Shown: positions 1-12,400 of the stretch, one piece after another | Layout of the letters: the number at the start of each line of letters is the position of its first letter | Position numbering within the stretch: the stretch's first letter is position 1 | Origin: Oopsacas minuta | Lineage: Eukaryota > Porifera > Hexactinellida > Lyssacinosida > Leucopsacidae | Assembly (NCBI GenBank): GCA_024704765.1 | Contig: JAKMXF010000088.1 | Location: forward strand, 496,001 to 560,000 | Length of the DNA: 64,000 bases | Reading direction: 5' to 3' | Notes under the pieces: generated by a model | Seen by the model: the letters and a program-made list of their open reading frames with translations, nothing else | The model's database searches: none | Told to the model about the DNA's origin: nothing | Translations under genes and position numbers: made by a program

Positions 1-1166
1 CCCTTTTCTATGAATCATTTCTGTTAATACAAAACTCCCTATATGATGCACAAAATTGTAAGCGTTGATTACAGACATTTATGGGTGAATGGAAATACAG
101 TCGACTCCGGTTAATCGGACCACTGGTTAATCGGACAATTCGGTTAATCGGACCATTTTCTCCTGGACGGAATCTAATCTAATCCAGGATTAATATTTAA
201 CATTTTTCGGTTAATCAGACACTCCGGATAATCGGACCACTTTACTCTGGACAAAAGTGGTCCGATTAACCGGAGTCGACTGTATTTCCTAATTAGCATC
301 TGCTGACATTTGAAATTTGTTGCGGGAAGCTTTTGATGCGTTGCAATTTATTGGTAGATTAATATGATTTCTCACAGGTTTTCCTAACTGCAATTAGACA
401 ATCATTGCGCCAGTCAGTAAATTTACATATTGCCAATTTTGTCATTTAGCAAAACAATCAAGGAGTAATTGGAATCTGGATATGGGTGTAGCCAGTGGAA
501 GTGGTTCTCCCGTTATAACAAAGTAATTCTTTCCCCTCTATAGCTTGAAAATAATTGATCTCACTCCGCTTACAAAGAAATACCGCTCCTAACGAAATGT
601 AACCGGCATGCTGAGCACTTCGTCATAACCAGAGTTTACTTTAAATATTCACATTTTTCCCATGTTTTGGACATAGTACAAGTTATTGGCACCTGCAGTT
701 ATACATGAATGAAGAATCACTTTAGTTTATACTTCTAATTGTATACTGAATTTTGAATATTGAACTTAGCATTGTGCCTTATTGCAGAATTGGATTCAGT
801 TTTGGTTTATTGAATTTATATTATTGTTGACGGAAAATAACATCAGTGTAATTATTTAAGGATTCGAAAGACAGGTTTCAGTGGAAGAAGAGTCCGAATC
901 TTAGAAGTTATCTATTGTATAATCTACATTTCAAATATCCTTATTCGAAACTACATTTACTAATCGTATGTCACACCACGAGCTATTTAATATGTTGTCT
1001 CATTTATTTCAAAATTAAGACAGTGAAACCTCGGCGTTCCTATTTTTCCGTTTGTGGATGTTACACTGTAGAAGGTCAGTTTGTATTTTTTACGAACTGG
1101 AAATTTTATTTGAGATATTTCATATTTTCTAAGCTTGAATTCCTTCAAATTTCCTTATGTTTTTAG
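1..1166. other. Non-coding stretch upstream of the visible TBCC exon
   Basis: Apart from the MITE at 98-282 and a degenerate repeat near 500-650 that resembles 2480-2620 (shared Ctctatagct-cgaaa and cgttataac blocks), I see no gene. The missing 5' exon or exons of TBCC may lie here or left of the window; I could not pick one with confidence. Confidence 0.5.
98..282. mobile_element. Tigger-like MITE (family T)
   Basis: The ends are near-perfect inverted repeats beginning CAGTCGACTCCGGTTAATCG, and the element is flanked by TA on both sides (96-97, 283-284), the target duplication of Tc1/mariner/pogo transposons. It is 185 bp with no coding capacity, so it is non-autonomous. Confidence 0.85.
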
Positions 1167-1922
1167 GAGATTGATGTTAAACTGGAAATTATGCAAAAGT
1201 ACATGAATGACTCTATACTCTTCCTGAATCCGTTTGACTTAAGAATAGCACAATCTACTATAAAGAAATTACAAGCTGATTTAACTAAGGAACGAGAAAA
1301 ATACGCGCCGCGGAAAAAATTCGGTTTCAAATCCAGACAGAAACAGACACAAAATGGAGGACAAGTCCCCAAGAAGGAGCCTTCTGTGGTTGCTAAAATC
1401 TCTCCTGCGCCATTACCAGCAAGCAAAAACTCGTTTGTATTGAAAGACCGTAAAAATGAGAATATTATAATCACCCCAGAAGAAGTTTTCAACAAAGATT
1501 TGTTAATTCTAAATTTAGACAATTGTACACTTTACATACACAGCATCCCCGCTACAGTCCATATGACTAATATTACTAATTCTCAGATATCATTCGGGCC
1601 CGTTAAAACCTCAATCATGATACACGACTGTGTTAATACAAAGTTTTCCCTCGCTTGTCAGCAGCTACGTATACATACATCAGTAAAATGTGATTTCTAT
1701 ATACACGTAACGAGCCGAGCAATCATTGAAGATAGTTCAGGATTACGTTTTGCCCCTTTCACTAATACATATCCGAATTTACAAGATGATTATATGATAT
1801 CTGGGTTAGATGAGAAATTGAATAACTGGGCTATCGTGAATGATTTCAATTGGTTATCGAACAATGAAGCGTCGCCAAATTGGCGTATAATTCAAGAAGA
1901 TCAAAGGATGGCTTGGAAATAG
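1167..1922 (+). CDS. TBCC: Tubulin-folding cofactor C, 3' exon (partial gene)
   Basis: Tubulin-specific chaperone C acts in the cytosolic tubulin folding pathway: with cofactors D and E it forms a supercomplex and stimulates GTP hydrolysis by beta-tubulin, releasing native heterodimer. An acceptor AG at 1165-1166 opens a frame of 8 codons before the first internal ATG (1191) and then 243 residues to the stop. The visible protein has the end of the N-terminal helical region (NDSILFLNPFDLR), a basic linker (KKFGFKSRQK), and the full beta-helical C-CAP/TBCC domain. That domain holds the catalytic-loop motif QQLRIH with its arginine finger, the block VTSRAIIEDSSG and the tail DFNWL...ASPNW. The human protein is about 346 residues, so roughly 90-100 N-terminal residues are missing. 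I therefore treat 1191 as an internal methionine. The family assignment is strong; the 5' structure is unknown. Confidence 0.9.
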   Translation, partial: EIDVKLEIMQKYMNDSILFLNPFDLRIAQSTIKKLQADLTKEREKYAPRKKFGFKSRQKQTQNGGQVPKKEPSVVAKISPAPLPASKNSFVLKDRKNENIIITPEEVFNKDLLILNLDNCTLYIHSIPATVHMTNITNSQISFGPVKTSIMIHDCVNTKFSLACQQLRIHTSVKCDFYIHVTSRAIIEDSSGLRFAPFTNTYPNLQDDYMISGLDEKLNNWAIVNDFNWLSNNEASPNWRIIQEDQRMAWK

Positions 1923-4308
1923 GTTCTTTTGATGTTTGTAGATTAATTTGAATTGTTTTAATCAGTGATTATTAATATTTTATTGTTTGTTATCATATTA
2001 ATAGGAATTAACACGCATAAATATACATAGAAGTGTTGCGAAACTTCTTTTATTTAATTATAGTAATAATCGGATAATTAAATTGCAAAGTCGACTATTA
2101 CATCTAACTTTTATGATTTTTATTTTATTTTGGCTATAATTGAGTTCGCGACATTTCAATACTCAAAATTATAATGGAATTACAGATTGTAGCTTGAAAA
2201 TAGTTAAAAATTCTTGGAGAGTTTGCAATTATTCATTTTTTACGGAATAATCAACAAACAAATAGAATACGGCTGTATTGTAGGATTGTCTAATAAAAAT
2301 GAAGATTATGAAATAAAGGAAGTGTGCATTTTACGAATGGCGAGATTTTGTTCTACCGAACTCTTCCTTGACTACACAGGAATGCAGTTGATAGTATGAG
2401 AAATATCTTATTGTCTACCGAATGCTCGTATTAACCTCTTATTAACACTACAATAAACTCACGTTATGTCCAAGTTGGATATAACGGAATTCACGTTATA
2501 ACAAAGTGATTCTCTACCCTCTATAGCTCGAAAGTAATTGAATTTACTCGCTTATAACGAAATGAACCGGGGTCCTGACTCCTGAGCACTGCGTTATAAC
2601 GAGAGGTAATTACTGTAGTAATTCCGTATGCGAATTTCCTTTACATTTCTATTACAAATACGCTTAATTAAATAATCTCAGTGTCTTTTGCTGATTAATT
2701 AATATACTGACAACTATAATTGGAAAAAATCTAATTTGATAATTGTATTAGAGTCATCACTGAAAACTTCGTCGGTACAACTTAAGTCCAATTATGATTA
2801 TAATACATTGCAACAAATTGGAAAATTGCTAAACACCTCTATCAAGGTGTAGTTCTATATGATAACATGCCAAAATAATTATAATTTCATTCTAACACCT
2901 TCCATGATTCTGAAAGTTTGTAGTAAAAGGCTAGGTTATTTAATCTATAATTACGTAACACTAATCATTAATAAGTCTTCATTGCAAAGTTATTTTTAGC
3001 ATATATTAAATCATTGTATTTATTTTTAGTAACTTTAAGGGAAGAAATATCTATTTATAGCTTGGAGCATTCAGAAATTCATTTAATTGACTACCCTCTT
3101 GGTAGATATATTTGTATATTCTTTTCCTACATCTTCTCTCTACAGTTGCAAGAGTAGTTAAAACGTGAGTAATTTGACTTTTGACCTGCTTTTAAGCAAT
3201 TTTATTTTGTATTTTCTGTAAGGACAGGTTTTATCTTTCCTGTCAGTCCCCGATTAAGCGGAAACAGAATGAAATTAGTTACTTCAATGGTCTTACATGA
3301 TATTTGTAATTTTATATTCTTTAAGCCTTGCAATCAAACTTGTATATCCTGTTTCATTTAAAACGTATTACCTCACAACATAGATATGTTTCCAGAACTA
3401 TCCATTCATATATGTTTCATGAATAGATTATCATTTATAATCTGTTGTCTCCCAATTGGACAGCACTCGCCTGTTTATTATATCCGTATTGAGTGATTGT
3501 ACGTAGGTATATTTCATTTTGTCCACAGAAAATATCTACGAGATGTGTGGGTAGTAGATTATCCTTATCTAATGACATCTTAAACCTGTATCGTAGTCAT
3601 TTATGAGTCTATTTCTAATTTGTGACGTACATGTATACCTTATCAATTATATGTAATTGTTATTTTGCTTAAGGCCATGTGACGAGTTCACCATTTCTCA
3701 CTTTAGAGAAAATACGTTAGATTATGAATGAATTAAAAATCTATAGGGGCACTACGTACATGTGTTTTGTATTGTGAGTAATGTAGGTCAGAAGATTCAA
3801 GCAGAATTAACTAATATTTCTCGGACAAATTCTTTCTAATTAATATCGGGATTAAATAGCTACTAGTTACTCATTTATAATCATCTACATATATTTTGTA
3901 CGTAATACACCCTCATAGATGTTTATCCACGCTTGGTGCTACTAGGATCAATCGATAAAATTTGGTGCTATTCGAAAGATCACCATTTTAATAATCAGGA
4001 TTGGGCTCTGTAATTTTTCTAAAATACAGAGTTCGCCCATTACAAGTCGTATTTTGCACGAATTTCCCATACTAATACGCAAACTTGCTAATAGACGAAT
4101 ACTACAGCATCCCGATGCCTTCACATCTAACGTCCTACTCAAATATTTGAGACAAATAATGAGGGAACTTAATTCTTCACACTTATTTTGTTAACTTTTT
4201 GATTGCAGTTATTCGATTATTAATATACAGCTATAATGCATTGATTGATTGTACAGCAACAAGTTTAGGCAAAAGCAAGCGATAATTAAATGAATATATT
4301 ATACAAAA
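1923..4308. other. 2.4-kb intergenic region, no gene recognised
   Basis: AT-rich sequence between the 3' end of TBCC (+) and the 3' end of the coiled-coil gene (-). It holds the 3' UTR of TBCC and a degenerate MITE-like repeat at about 2455-2620, of the same type as that near 500-650. Short open frames here (for example on the minus strand at 3948-4142) show no recognisable domain and no sign of being coding. Confidence 0.5.
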
Positions 4309-5625
4309 TTACATTGAAGTACCAAGATTTTGAGCCATGATATCCTGTAGGAATTTAGAATCGGCTTTCAGTGCTGTTACCCACATTCTTATCTTGTTCA
4401 TATGGTCATTGTACTCGCTATTATAAGAGATCAGTTCATTGAATAATTCTTGCCATTCGTTGTCCAAATTCCTAACCTCCTTTTGTGTTTCTGAGAATTT
4501 ACTGACGAATGTAGCCCACTCTGTCTTGGTTAAAATCTTGTCCTCGTTATAGTATCTTTTCTCTAATTCTTTGAGTTTTATTTGTTGTGCGACAGTTCTG
4601 CTTTCGAGTGAAATAATTTGGAAATCGTTTGAATTTAAAATAGTGCTGTTTGTTTTTGCAAGTGGCCTCTTTTCAAGCAAGTTCTCAGTAGAATAGCTTC
4701 TCACTTCTTTTTGCATATACTCTGGGAATCTCTGTTTCGATTCAACTTGTCTAGCCCGTGTCCTGATAGGCTCGTTTCTTGTTCGTGTTAAAGAATTTGT
4801 ATCACAAATACTTCTTCCACCGACGCTAATATTAGTTCTATACATTCCAAATGCTGAGCTTGATCTTCCTGGATTTGTGTCTATATTTCGTTGCCATCTG
4901 TCCTGATCTCGAGGCATGATGTCATTTAGAGATTTCTTTTTACCGTACATAGCTCCTGTGATAGCTGGATTCACCCTGGGGTAATAATTCTCCTTTTCAT
5001 ATTGTCTATACTTCTTCGTTGCTACACCAGCACTCAATGTTTTTACTATATGAGATGGCTGTGGATGTCGTGTATAATTATTACGTTCTACTGTAGGTAT
5101 GTATGGTGAATATATACCATTGGATGTTTTTGGGCGTTCTATTCTTTCTGTGGATCTGGTTGGCTCTTCGATGTTTTGTGAATAATTATATTGTGGTTGT
5201 GTTTCGGCGAGGTAGTTGTCAGGTGTCCCAGCTCGCACGCGTCGCGTTTCGGGGACAATTGGCACGTAAATTTTATTGAGTCGACGGTTATCGTATGATG
5301 CGCTGCTGCGTAGGACTCCCCTATTGATAACGGCATTTACAATGTTCTCGCTGGACTTGGATTTTACCGGTTCAAATTGACAATTATTCTTCATCTCTGT
5401 GTTCTCTTCTGGATTTGAAACACTTCTCTGGTGAATTGATTTCTTCATCATTTTCTTTTTCCTCATTCGCTTGATGCTTTCTTCCAGAAAAGTTAGTTTA
5501 TTTCTAATCTCTCTTTCCATATCTCCCAATATTTTAATTTCATGCTCTTGTCTCTTTCGAATTAGTTCATTCTCATGTTCACTGCTCATGTTGAACTCCT
5601 CTACCTCGTTTGAATATACGCTCAT
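4309..5625 (-). CDS. Uncharacterised coiled-coil, Ser/Arg-rich protein
   Basis: A single-exon frame of 438 residues with an ATG start. I do not recognise the family. Residues about 15-60 are a charged helix (EHENELIRKRQEHEIKILG) ending in a lysine run (RMRKKKMMKK). The middle (70-330) is low-complexity, rich in Arg, Ser, Asn and Tyr, with many potential phosphosites such as SSASYDNRR and RSYSTENLLEK. The C-terminal 100 residues return to a helical, coiled-coil-like segment with regularly spaced aromatics (EKRYY, EWATFV, NEWQELF, IRMWV). No membrane segment or signal peptide is visible. It is head-to-head with RIOK1, about 980 bp between starts, so a shared promoter is possible. Lys/Arg richness suggests a cytoskeletal or nuclear scaffold, but that is a guess. 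Confidence 0.75.
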   Translation of the reverse strand: MSVYSNEVEEFNMSSEHENELIRKRQEHEIKILGDMEREIRNKLTFLEESIKRMRKKKMMKKSIHQRSVSNPEENTEMKNNCQFEPVKSKSSENIVNAVINRGVLRSSASYDNRRLNKIYVPIVPETRRVRAGTPDNYLAETQPQYNYSQNIEEPTRSTERIERPKTSNGIYSPYIPTVERNNYTRHPQPSHIVKTLSAGVATKKYRQYEKENYYPRVNPAITGAMYGKKKSLNDIMPRDQDRWQRNIDTNPGRSSSAFGMYRTNISVGGRSICDTNSLTRTRNEPIRTRARQVESKQRFPEYMQKEVRSYSTENLLEKRPLAKTNSTILNSNDFQIISLESRTVAQQIKLKELEKRYYNEDKILTKTEWATFVSKFSETQKEVRNLDNEWQELFNELISYNSEYNDHMNKIRMWVTALKADSKFLQDIMAQNLGTSM

Positions 5626-6605
5626 TTTATCTATTCTGATTTACTCTAGCAAAAGCCCTGTATTTATACTACCAGTTATATTGTATTGATTCTATGTTGA
5701 AATTCAAATGTATCTTAGAACCATCATAAGATCTCGATTTTCAATCTGGCCTAAGAAATGGTTTGATAATTATAACAGTCCTTTATTGAGAATTGTGGCA
5801 TTCAATTATTCGCGTTGGTGATGAATTAATTTGTATTTCGTTTGGATTAATGTTGCGTCATCATCAAATCATGTAATATACATTCTTGTATTAGTTATCA
5901 CATATATGATATTTGTATTATGCATATGAATTGGTATAGAAATTTGGAAGACATTTCCAGGGCTCTCACTCTCACGATTTTGGTATATACTTACTAGAGA
6001 ATCCTTTGTTTTTTCATAGAAAAACGATTGAAAATCGTACATTTCACAATTGAATTGCGAGATTTTTCACGAATCTAACGATTTTGATATTTTTCAGGTT
6101 TAGAGCCCTGCATTTCACCCTCTGAATAATTGGAGTAGAAATCAAAGTAGACAGACAATCATAATATCTCTTAAATCTCAATTTTAATTCACTGTTTTTA
6201 GGTATTCAAGGAGAAATTTGGTTCGTTTCGATTGGTATAGGTGAAAGGCAGTCCTCTCCTTTATAAATTGATGTACAATAATTAATAATTATTAATTTGG
6301 GGTTGAGAGTGAATTTAATTCGATTATCACATGTCTAGTATTATTCAAAGGTTCATATATTATTGTCCAGTATTATTATGATATCTCCTATTTTAACCTT
6401 GAAGGAAATTATTGAATGTTTGTGTGTTAGCATGGTTTCAAATAATCTTACACTATCCTGTAAGAATTGTGTCATAACTTACAGAATTTCAACCGAATAC
6501 ACTCAAACTCCACTTAAATGTAGTAAAGTTTATCGTTATTGAAAGTTGAAAATTCAGGTGTTTTATGGAAATTTTTTTAGATTTGTAATAATTTTGTGTA
6601 CTAAA
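5626..6605. promoter_or_regulatory. Divergent 5' region between the coiled-coil gene and RIOK1
   Basis: Both flanking genes are transcribed away from this 980-bp AT-rich gap, so it must hold both promoters or one bidirectional promoter. I see no clear TATA pair, CArG box or inverted-repeat element. The function is inferred from gene orientation only. Confidence 0.4.
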
Positions 6606-8192
6606 ATGACTTCAACTGAACCTAAAAGCAAGATATGGGGCGGTCCCCAGACAACACATATGGAACCATTTTCCCTTGCTGATGTAATGACAGAACAATT
6701 AGTCGATCATTTACAGGTTGAAGATGATGCAAAATTCGCGAGATTTATATCTGATGACAACCTAACAACCAATACCTCCTCTGAGAATGCAGTTACAAAT
6801 CCAGATGTTGAGAATTCAGATTTTATGATTGCTCAAATGATGCAATTGGAATTTGAGCAAGAAAGAGACGAATCAATTCGCCTTTATGAGAAGTCTAAAA
6901 ACGCCGATAAGAAAATTACCCTCTCTTACCAGAATTATAGAACTACAGATCATTTACTGTCGGAACATGATTTTGAAGACCAAAACCAAGACCTCGATTC
7001 TGAAATCAGGAATGAGAAGAACCAAGGTGTAACCCCCTCTAAAGGGAAAAAGAAAAAGCGTTCTGCGAAAATTGATACCACAAAACACGATCCATCTATT
7101 TGTGGTAGGAAAAATGTTTCAAATACGCAGGATTTTCCTGTAGACTTTACCTCCGGTGATTTGTACGATACCAAATACGATTTTCAGTTGAATAACCGTG
7201 TTTATAACGAACTCAAACAGTTCTCACATAAAGACAAGAAGCGATATGCTAAAATTAAAGACAATGAAGTATTCGCTACTCAAGATTTAGCTGTTGACGA
7301 ACGCACGCGGGTAACTTTATTTAAACTTATAGATAATGGAACTTTCACTGAAGTAACTGGAATTGTAGCTACAGGCAAAGAGGCAGTAATTCTCCACGCA
7401 TCTGGGGGAATACATGGTGAAGTATCTATACCCAAAGAAGTTGCTATTAAAATATTCAAGACAACACTGATTGAGTTCAAATCCCGTGAGAAATACATTA
7501 AAGATGATTACAGGTTTAAAAGTAGATTGAGACACTCGAATCCGCGAAAATTGATCGCTGCATGGGTTGAGAAAGAAATGCATAACTTGAAACGGTTAGA
7601 AAAGTTTCAAATTCCATGTCCGCATGTAGTTTTACATAAAAATAATGCGATTATTATGGATTTCATTGGCTCGAATCGTGAAGCAGCCCCGCAATTGAGA
7701 AACGCGGTTCTCAACGCCGATCAATTGAAATCTGCTTATGAACAGTGTTTAGACTGCATGCGAAAGATGTACAAGGAAGCTCACCTTATCCACGCCGATT
7801 TAAGCGAATATAATCTTTTATGGCATGACGATATTCTGTACTTTATCGATGTGAGTCAATCAATCGAACCTTCACACCCTAATGCACATTTCTTCTTACA
7901 TAGAGATTGTACAAACATTGCAAACTTCTTTTCCCAGAAAAAATTGCCTGCAACTCTAAATGCAATAGAGCTTTTCAACTTTGTAACTGATATGAATGTA
8001 AGTGAAGAAGGACTAGATGCAGTGCTACTTACTTTAGACAATACACTGGAGAAATCTAAGATGGACCATCCAGATTACCAACCACATACACGGTCATTTG
8101 ATTATCTTCATGAATTTTCCCAGAGAAATCAAATAGATAGTGAGTCAAGTGAATGGGAGAGTGATTGTAGTGATGGTGATGATGAAAATTAG
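6606..8192 (+). CDS. RIOK1: RIO-type atypical protein kinase RIOK1
   Basis: RIO1 is a cytosolic ATPase/kinase needed for the last steps of 40S ribosomal subunit maturation, and in animals it also binds PRMT5. The intronless frame gives 528 residues from the ATG at 6606; the frame is open further upstream, but only through a TTG codon. N-terminal 170 residues are acidic and low-complexity with a lysine patch (KGKKKKRSAK). The RIO domain follows: the flexible ATP loop VATGKEAVILHASGG, the lysine in VAIKIFKT, the block NPRKLIAAWVEKEM, and the catalytic loop HADLSEYNLLW. The metal-binding IDVSQSIEPSHPNA carries the family-specific replacement of DFG. The C-terminus is acidic and serine-rich. Length is close to the human protein (568). 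All catalytic residues are present, so it is probably active. Confidence 0.96.
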   Translation: MTSTEPKSKIWGGPQTTHMEPFSLADVMTEQLVDHLQVEDDAKFARFISDDNLTTNTSSENAVTNPDVENSDFMIAQMMQLEFEQERDESIRLYEKSKNADKKITLSYQNYRTTDHLLSEHDFEDQNQDLDSEIRNEKNQGVTPSKGKKKKRSAKIDTTKHDPSICGRKNVSNTQDFPVDFTSGDLYDTKYDFQLNNRVYNELKQFSHKDKKRYAKIKDNEVFATQDLAVDERTRVTLFKLIDNGTFTEVTGIVATGKEAVILHASGGIHGEVSIPKEVAIKIFKTTLIEFKSREKYIKDDYRFKSRLRHSNPRKLIAAWVEKEMHNLKRLEKFQIPCPHVVLHKNNAIIMDFIGSNREAAPQLRNAVLNADQLKSAYEQCLDCMRKMYKEAHLIHADLSEYNLLWHDDILYFIDVSQSIEPSHPNAHFFLHRDCTNIANFFSQKKLPATLNAIELFNFVTDMNVSEEGLDAVLLTLDNTLEKSKMDHPDYQPHTRSFDYLHEFSQRNQIDSESSEWESDCSDGDDEN

Positions 8193-9442
8193 TAAATTTT
8201 ATTGTCTGTTGTTTGTTTATTACCATATTTAGCTAATATTCAGTTATACATAATCAAATCTAATTTTAGGTATACTTTCTAATTATTTTGTTAGATCATA
8301 TTATTATAAACTAATTAACAAACTAATATTAGTTCTGATTTGATTTTGCATATTATTTAATACACAAATGATGATAAATAACAGTAAACAGATAATCGAT
8401 CCACATATGTATATGTAGACGACTCTGTTTAGCTGTTAAACGATAGTTTCAGTCAGTTTTCCCAATAAATGAAGGTCTTGATCAACTCAAATATTTGTAT
8501 TTTGAGAATCCAGGGATATAATGCGAAAATTCTCTGCCTTTTTATGCCCATACTTGCCTGAAACTGCTATTTTTGGATGCAAGCTTGGAAACCAGGGAAC
8601 TATTATGCGGAGTTGGTAAATCTGATTATTTCAATCCGCTATGGCCAGAGGGGCGGATAGATTATAGACTATGGATGTCCTGGATTTCGGATTTATGGTT
8701 ATGTGGGAAATGGATTATAGATTGGATTATTGTGTATGATTTAGATCCATCCTGCCCCTCTGGCTATAACTGAATCCTTCCAGAAAACTGTTACAATTAA
8801 GCTGAGTAACACAACCAAATACTCAAGGATTCATTTCATTCAATATTTTCACATGAGAACCCTGTTTATCCAATTTTAATTGATCTAATGTTTCTCAATT
8901 CTTGAACCTAAATTCGCCACTAATCATAATTTCCTCACAATAAGGTGTGAAAAATGGTACGAATAATCATATGAATAATTGTTAATACAAGTTTTCTCAC
9001 GCTCAGTCCGTCAGTAACGGATTTCCATTGAAATCTTAGTAGATTAATGAATATCTTAAAGTTAATTATACGAATAACGTTATAGATATAACATATGGCA
9101 GATAATAAGATAATTATTACTCAATTATTGCAGGTTTCTGACATCAGTGTTTTACGTAGCGCTTGAATTTGTAAAGAGTGATTTTGATGCTAGGAATTAC
9201 CCTTAATTAATCTGTGAAAACTATAGAATTAGCGACAGGATTCGTTCTAGCAGCCACAAATGATATTATCAATCTCGTAATTGGCATTTCCAATACAACA
9301 TGGAACACCCACATACTATGAACCCCCGTTATGTCTAACACGGATATATCGAAGTGTGAAATTGTACAAATATGGTCCCTTGAGCTTCGATATAACGGAA
9401 GTTTCTTGTGATAATTATTAGACTACAGCATATTCTGTTATT
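8193..9442. other. Intergenic region with one inverted-repeat element
   Basis: No gene is visible between RIOK1 and ANKRD27. It contains a small inverted repeat at 8640-8768 and a degraded family A MITE at about 9331-9412, immediately upstream of the ANKRD27 start. Confidence 0.5.
8640..8768. mobile_element. Short inverted-repeat element
   Basis: The left end TATGGCCAGAGGGGCGGAT is repeated inverted at the right end (ATCCTGCCCCTCTGGCTATA) with few mismatches, giving about 20-bp terminal repeats around an AT-rich core. The family is not recognised and only one copy is seen in the window. Confidence 0.55.
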
Positions 9443-12400
9443 ATGTCTTATGATGAAGATTTGTCTCGTAATCCAATATTCCAAAGATTGGAGTCCAAAT
9501 TCCCAACTCTTTTAGCAGAGGCCCCGTTTAAATCATTCCTATTTTGTATTCCTAAGAATGCAATTGCTCAGGAAATTGACATACAAGATGGAGACATTCT
9601 TAACTACGTTTTAAAACCTTTGAATTCTTCCCCAGAATCTGGGATACAATCGTACCAGACTCTAACTAAGAAACGGGTTGAAGTTAGAGGAAGGAATTTA
9701 CATTTAAAACAAGGATTCCCTGAAGCAAGGATAGCCAGGATATTATTTGAAGAAACGTTCTATAATATTGAAGATAAGTCTTATCAAGTGCTGTGCGTTG
9801 ATCAACCTTTTGAAGGTGAATTGATTGATTTAATAATATACACTATGGATATGGCGTAGTAACTCAATAGAGGGGCGGCTGGTCTATCAAGTTACTTCGG
9901 GTCAAAATGGCTTGGTCCCGAAGTCAGCCTATTAAGTGGAGCCTACTGTCTTTGCAAATAGGATTATTACGGTAGAACTCGGGTAATACGTACTACTGTA
10001 AATTTCTTTGTTTCTGCTTAATATTTAGGTAAACCTACAAGCCAAGTAATCCTGCAACCAGAAGAGCTTCTAGATCCCAATGAGTGCTACAAGTTCCTAA
10101 CCGTAGGAGGAGGACAAAACATCATCGGGATAGAGAACTATATCCAGATGGAACTGTCAAACTTTTTACACTTGTCAAGATTCAGACAGGGGGTTTCACT
10201 ACGTCATATGTTAGACATGGTGTCTGCAGTTATCACTCGATTAGTAATGATTTGTCTCAAATATTCAGCTATACATAGAAAGTACTGTGAAGATAAGAGT
10301 TATATTGATATACTGAGATTAGCGGTAGAGAATGTTGTATATTTTGAGGTGAGTTATACCTGTATAACTAACAGAATTTTAATAATTGAGTTTTATTAAT
10401 CATTGTATGAGTTCTTGAGTTTGCTCTTGTAAAAATCGGTTGATAAATATGCAATTATTTGAATATATTTGGTAGATTTATCCCAAGCTATTTAAAGTCG
10501 TATGTGGATTGGTATCCAAAGAAGACGGAGAGCTCAATAAAGTAACACGCAATCTAGCTCATATAGAAGCTACTGACCTAGAAATTAAATCTCAATTTTG
10601 TTTCAACTTCCCTAAAGCAAAGAGAGAGCTAGCTAAAATGACGTCATTACGTACTCCTTATCAGAAACTATGGTGTATGCATGAAACCTTTCAGATTCTA
10701 TCACAACCTACTCCACACTCTAATGTAATTATGTTACACTCAACTCCTGTTATAACGAAGCTCAAGGAACCGCGATAATTGCTTCGATATAAAGGGAGAT
10801 GATTGTGTTCATATGAGTATTATCATAGTTTTGTGAGCTTTTTTGAGTTATGAGAAATTTCAGTGATGAAATTCTAATGAATAACTGAAAATGTAATTTG
10901 TGGCAAACAGATGTAGTAGACTACGCTTAATTAATAGACCCGCTGGTTAATCGGGTCATTTGTCTAAAACAAAACCAAGAAAGCTATAGTAACGATTATG
11001 TACTTTAGGAATGCATCAATATATCCAATAGGAACCAATGAATGCAGATGATATCCTCCCTCTCCTTGTGCTACTAATAATACACTCAGACATAGCCTGT
11101 TGGTATGGTAACATAAGCTTTATGGAGAATTTCTATCTATCTCCTCTTGACAAAGAGAAATACAAATATTGTATTAGCTCTGTAGAAGCTGCTGTTGAGT
11201 TCTTACGGTCTGGCAACCTTAAGATTGATAGATTTAGAAAGGCTTTGTTTATACAGGTAGTTATACTAATGAGAGAATTGGTAGATTAAACCTTACTGCT
11301 GGAAAAATTTGGAATTGATGAATATCAAAAAAGTGTAAAATGCGAGATCTTGGTGGGAATTTAATAAAACGGATCCAAGATTTTTTGGGACACTTAGTTT
11401 CTCTTGATGAGCCGATACAACTGCGTACACCCGAGAGTTGCACAGTCAAATTCATGTACGTCAGCGGTTCCTAACCTTTTTCACCCGATAGTACCAATTT
11501 GATTACATTCTTGTGGGACCCCTTCCATAAACTGCAATACATTTTTGAGACCCTGTGGATTCCCTGCTGTCGTCCGTGGACCACCAAGGGGTCCATGAAC
11601 CCCAGTTTGGGAACCACTGGTATCCGTATTGTCCATTATTTCATTTAATCGCAACCGTATTTGTAGAATGAAGGTACTCAAGTAACTCAAAAGAATACAA
11701 CTACAGAGTGTAGTATTGATAATTTCTTTGAATTAATATATCAAGATAACTTTTCAAAAATTCAGGATACATTAGATTCACTTCAGAATTCTCATTTAAA
11801 GGAATTATGTCACCCGTTATGTACATGTGACAGGTGTCAAACTCATTTAGCAACGGCTCATAGTCATAGAAATGTTGGAGCTGTTACTCTGTGTTCTTGT
11901 GATGATTGGGGACGGGGCCCTCTACATATAGCTGCCCTGGTTGGAAATGAGAAGGTGATGGAGCTACTGCTTAACTACGGAGCTCAGGTTAGGAATGCTA
12001 GATTACATAACTACAGTTAACTCCAGTTATATCGAAGCTTAAGGGATCGCGAAAATTCCTTCGATAAAACCGATGATATTGATTGTTTGGGACCAAATTT
12101 GTACAAGTTCAGACTTCGATGTTACTGGAGTTGACTGTATTTATTTTTGTAGCCAATTTCTCAAGATTACCATGGTAGCAGTCCGTTACACATGGCATGT
12201 CAGAAAGGACATATTAAAGCTACTATGCTTCTAGTGGATAGAGGGGCTCCCACTAATCTACAGGATAACTCAGGGAATACACCATTACATCTGGGTATGT
12301 AACATCTTGTAAATACATTTGCACAGTTGTTCCCAACCTTTATTCTCCCATGATCTATCTCAATTCACTCAATACTTTAACTTGTTCATTTATTGTAGCT

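Noticed and set aside
3948-4142. 64-residue minus-strand frame
   Set aside because: No recognisable motif, no splice partner, and ordinary composition; most likely chance.
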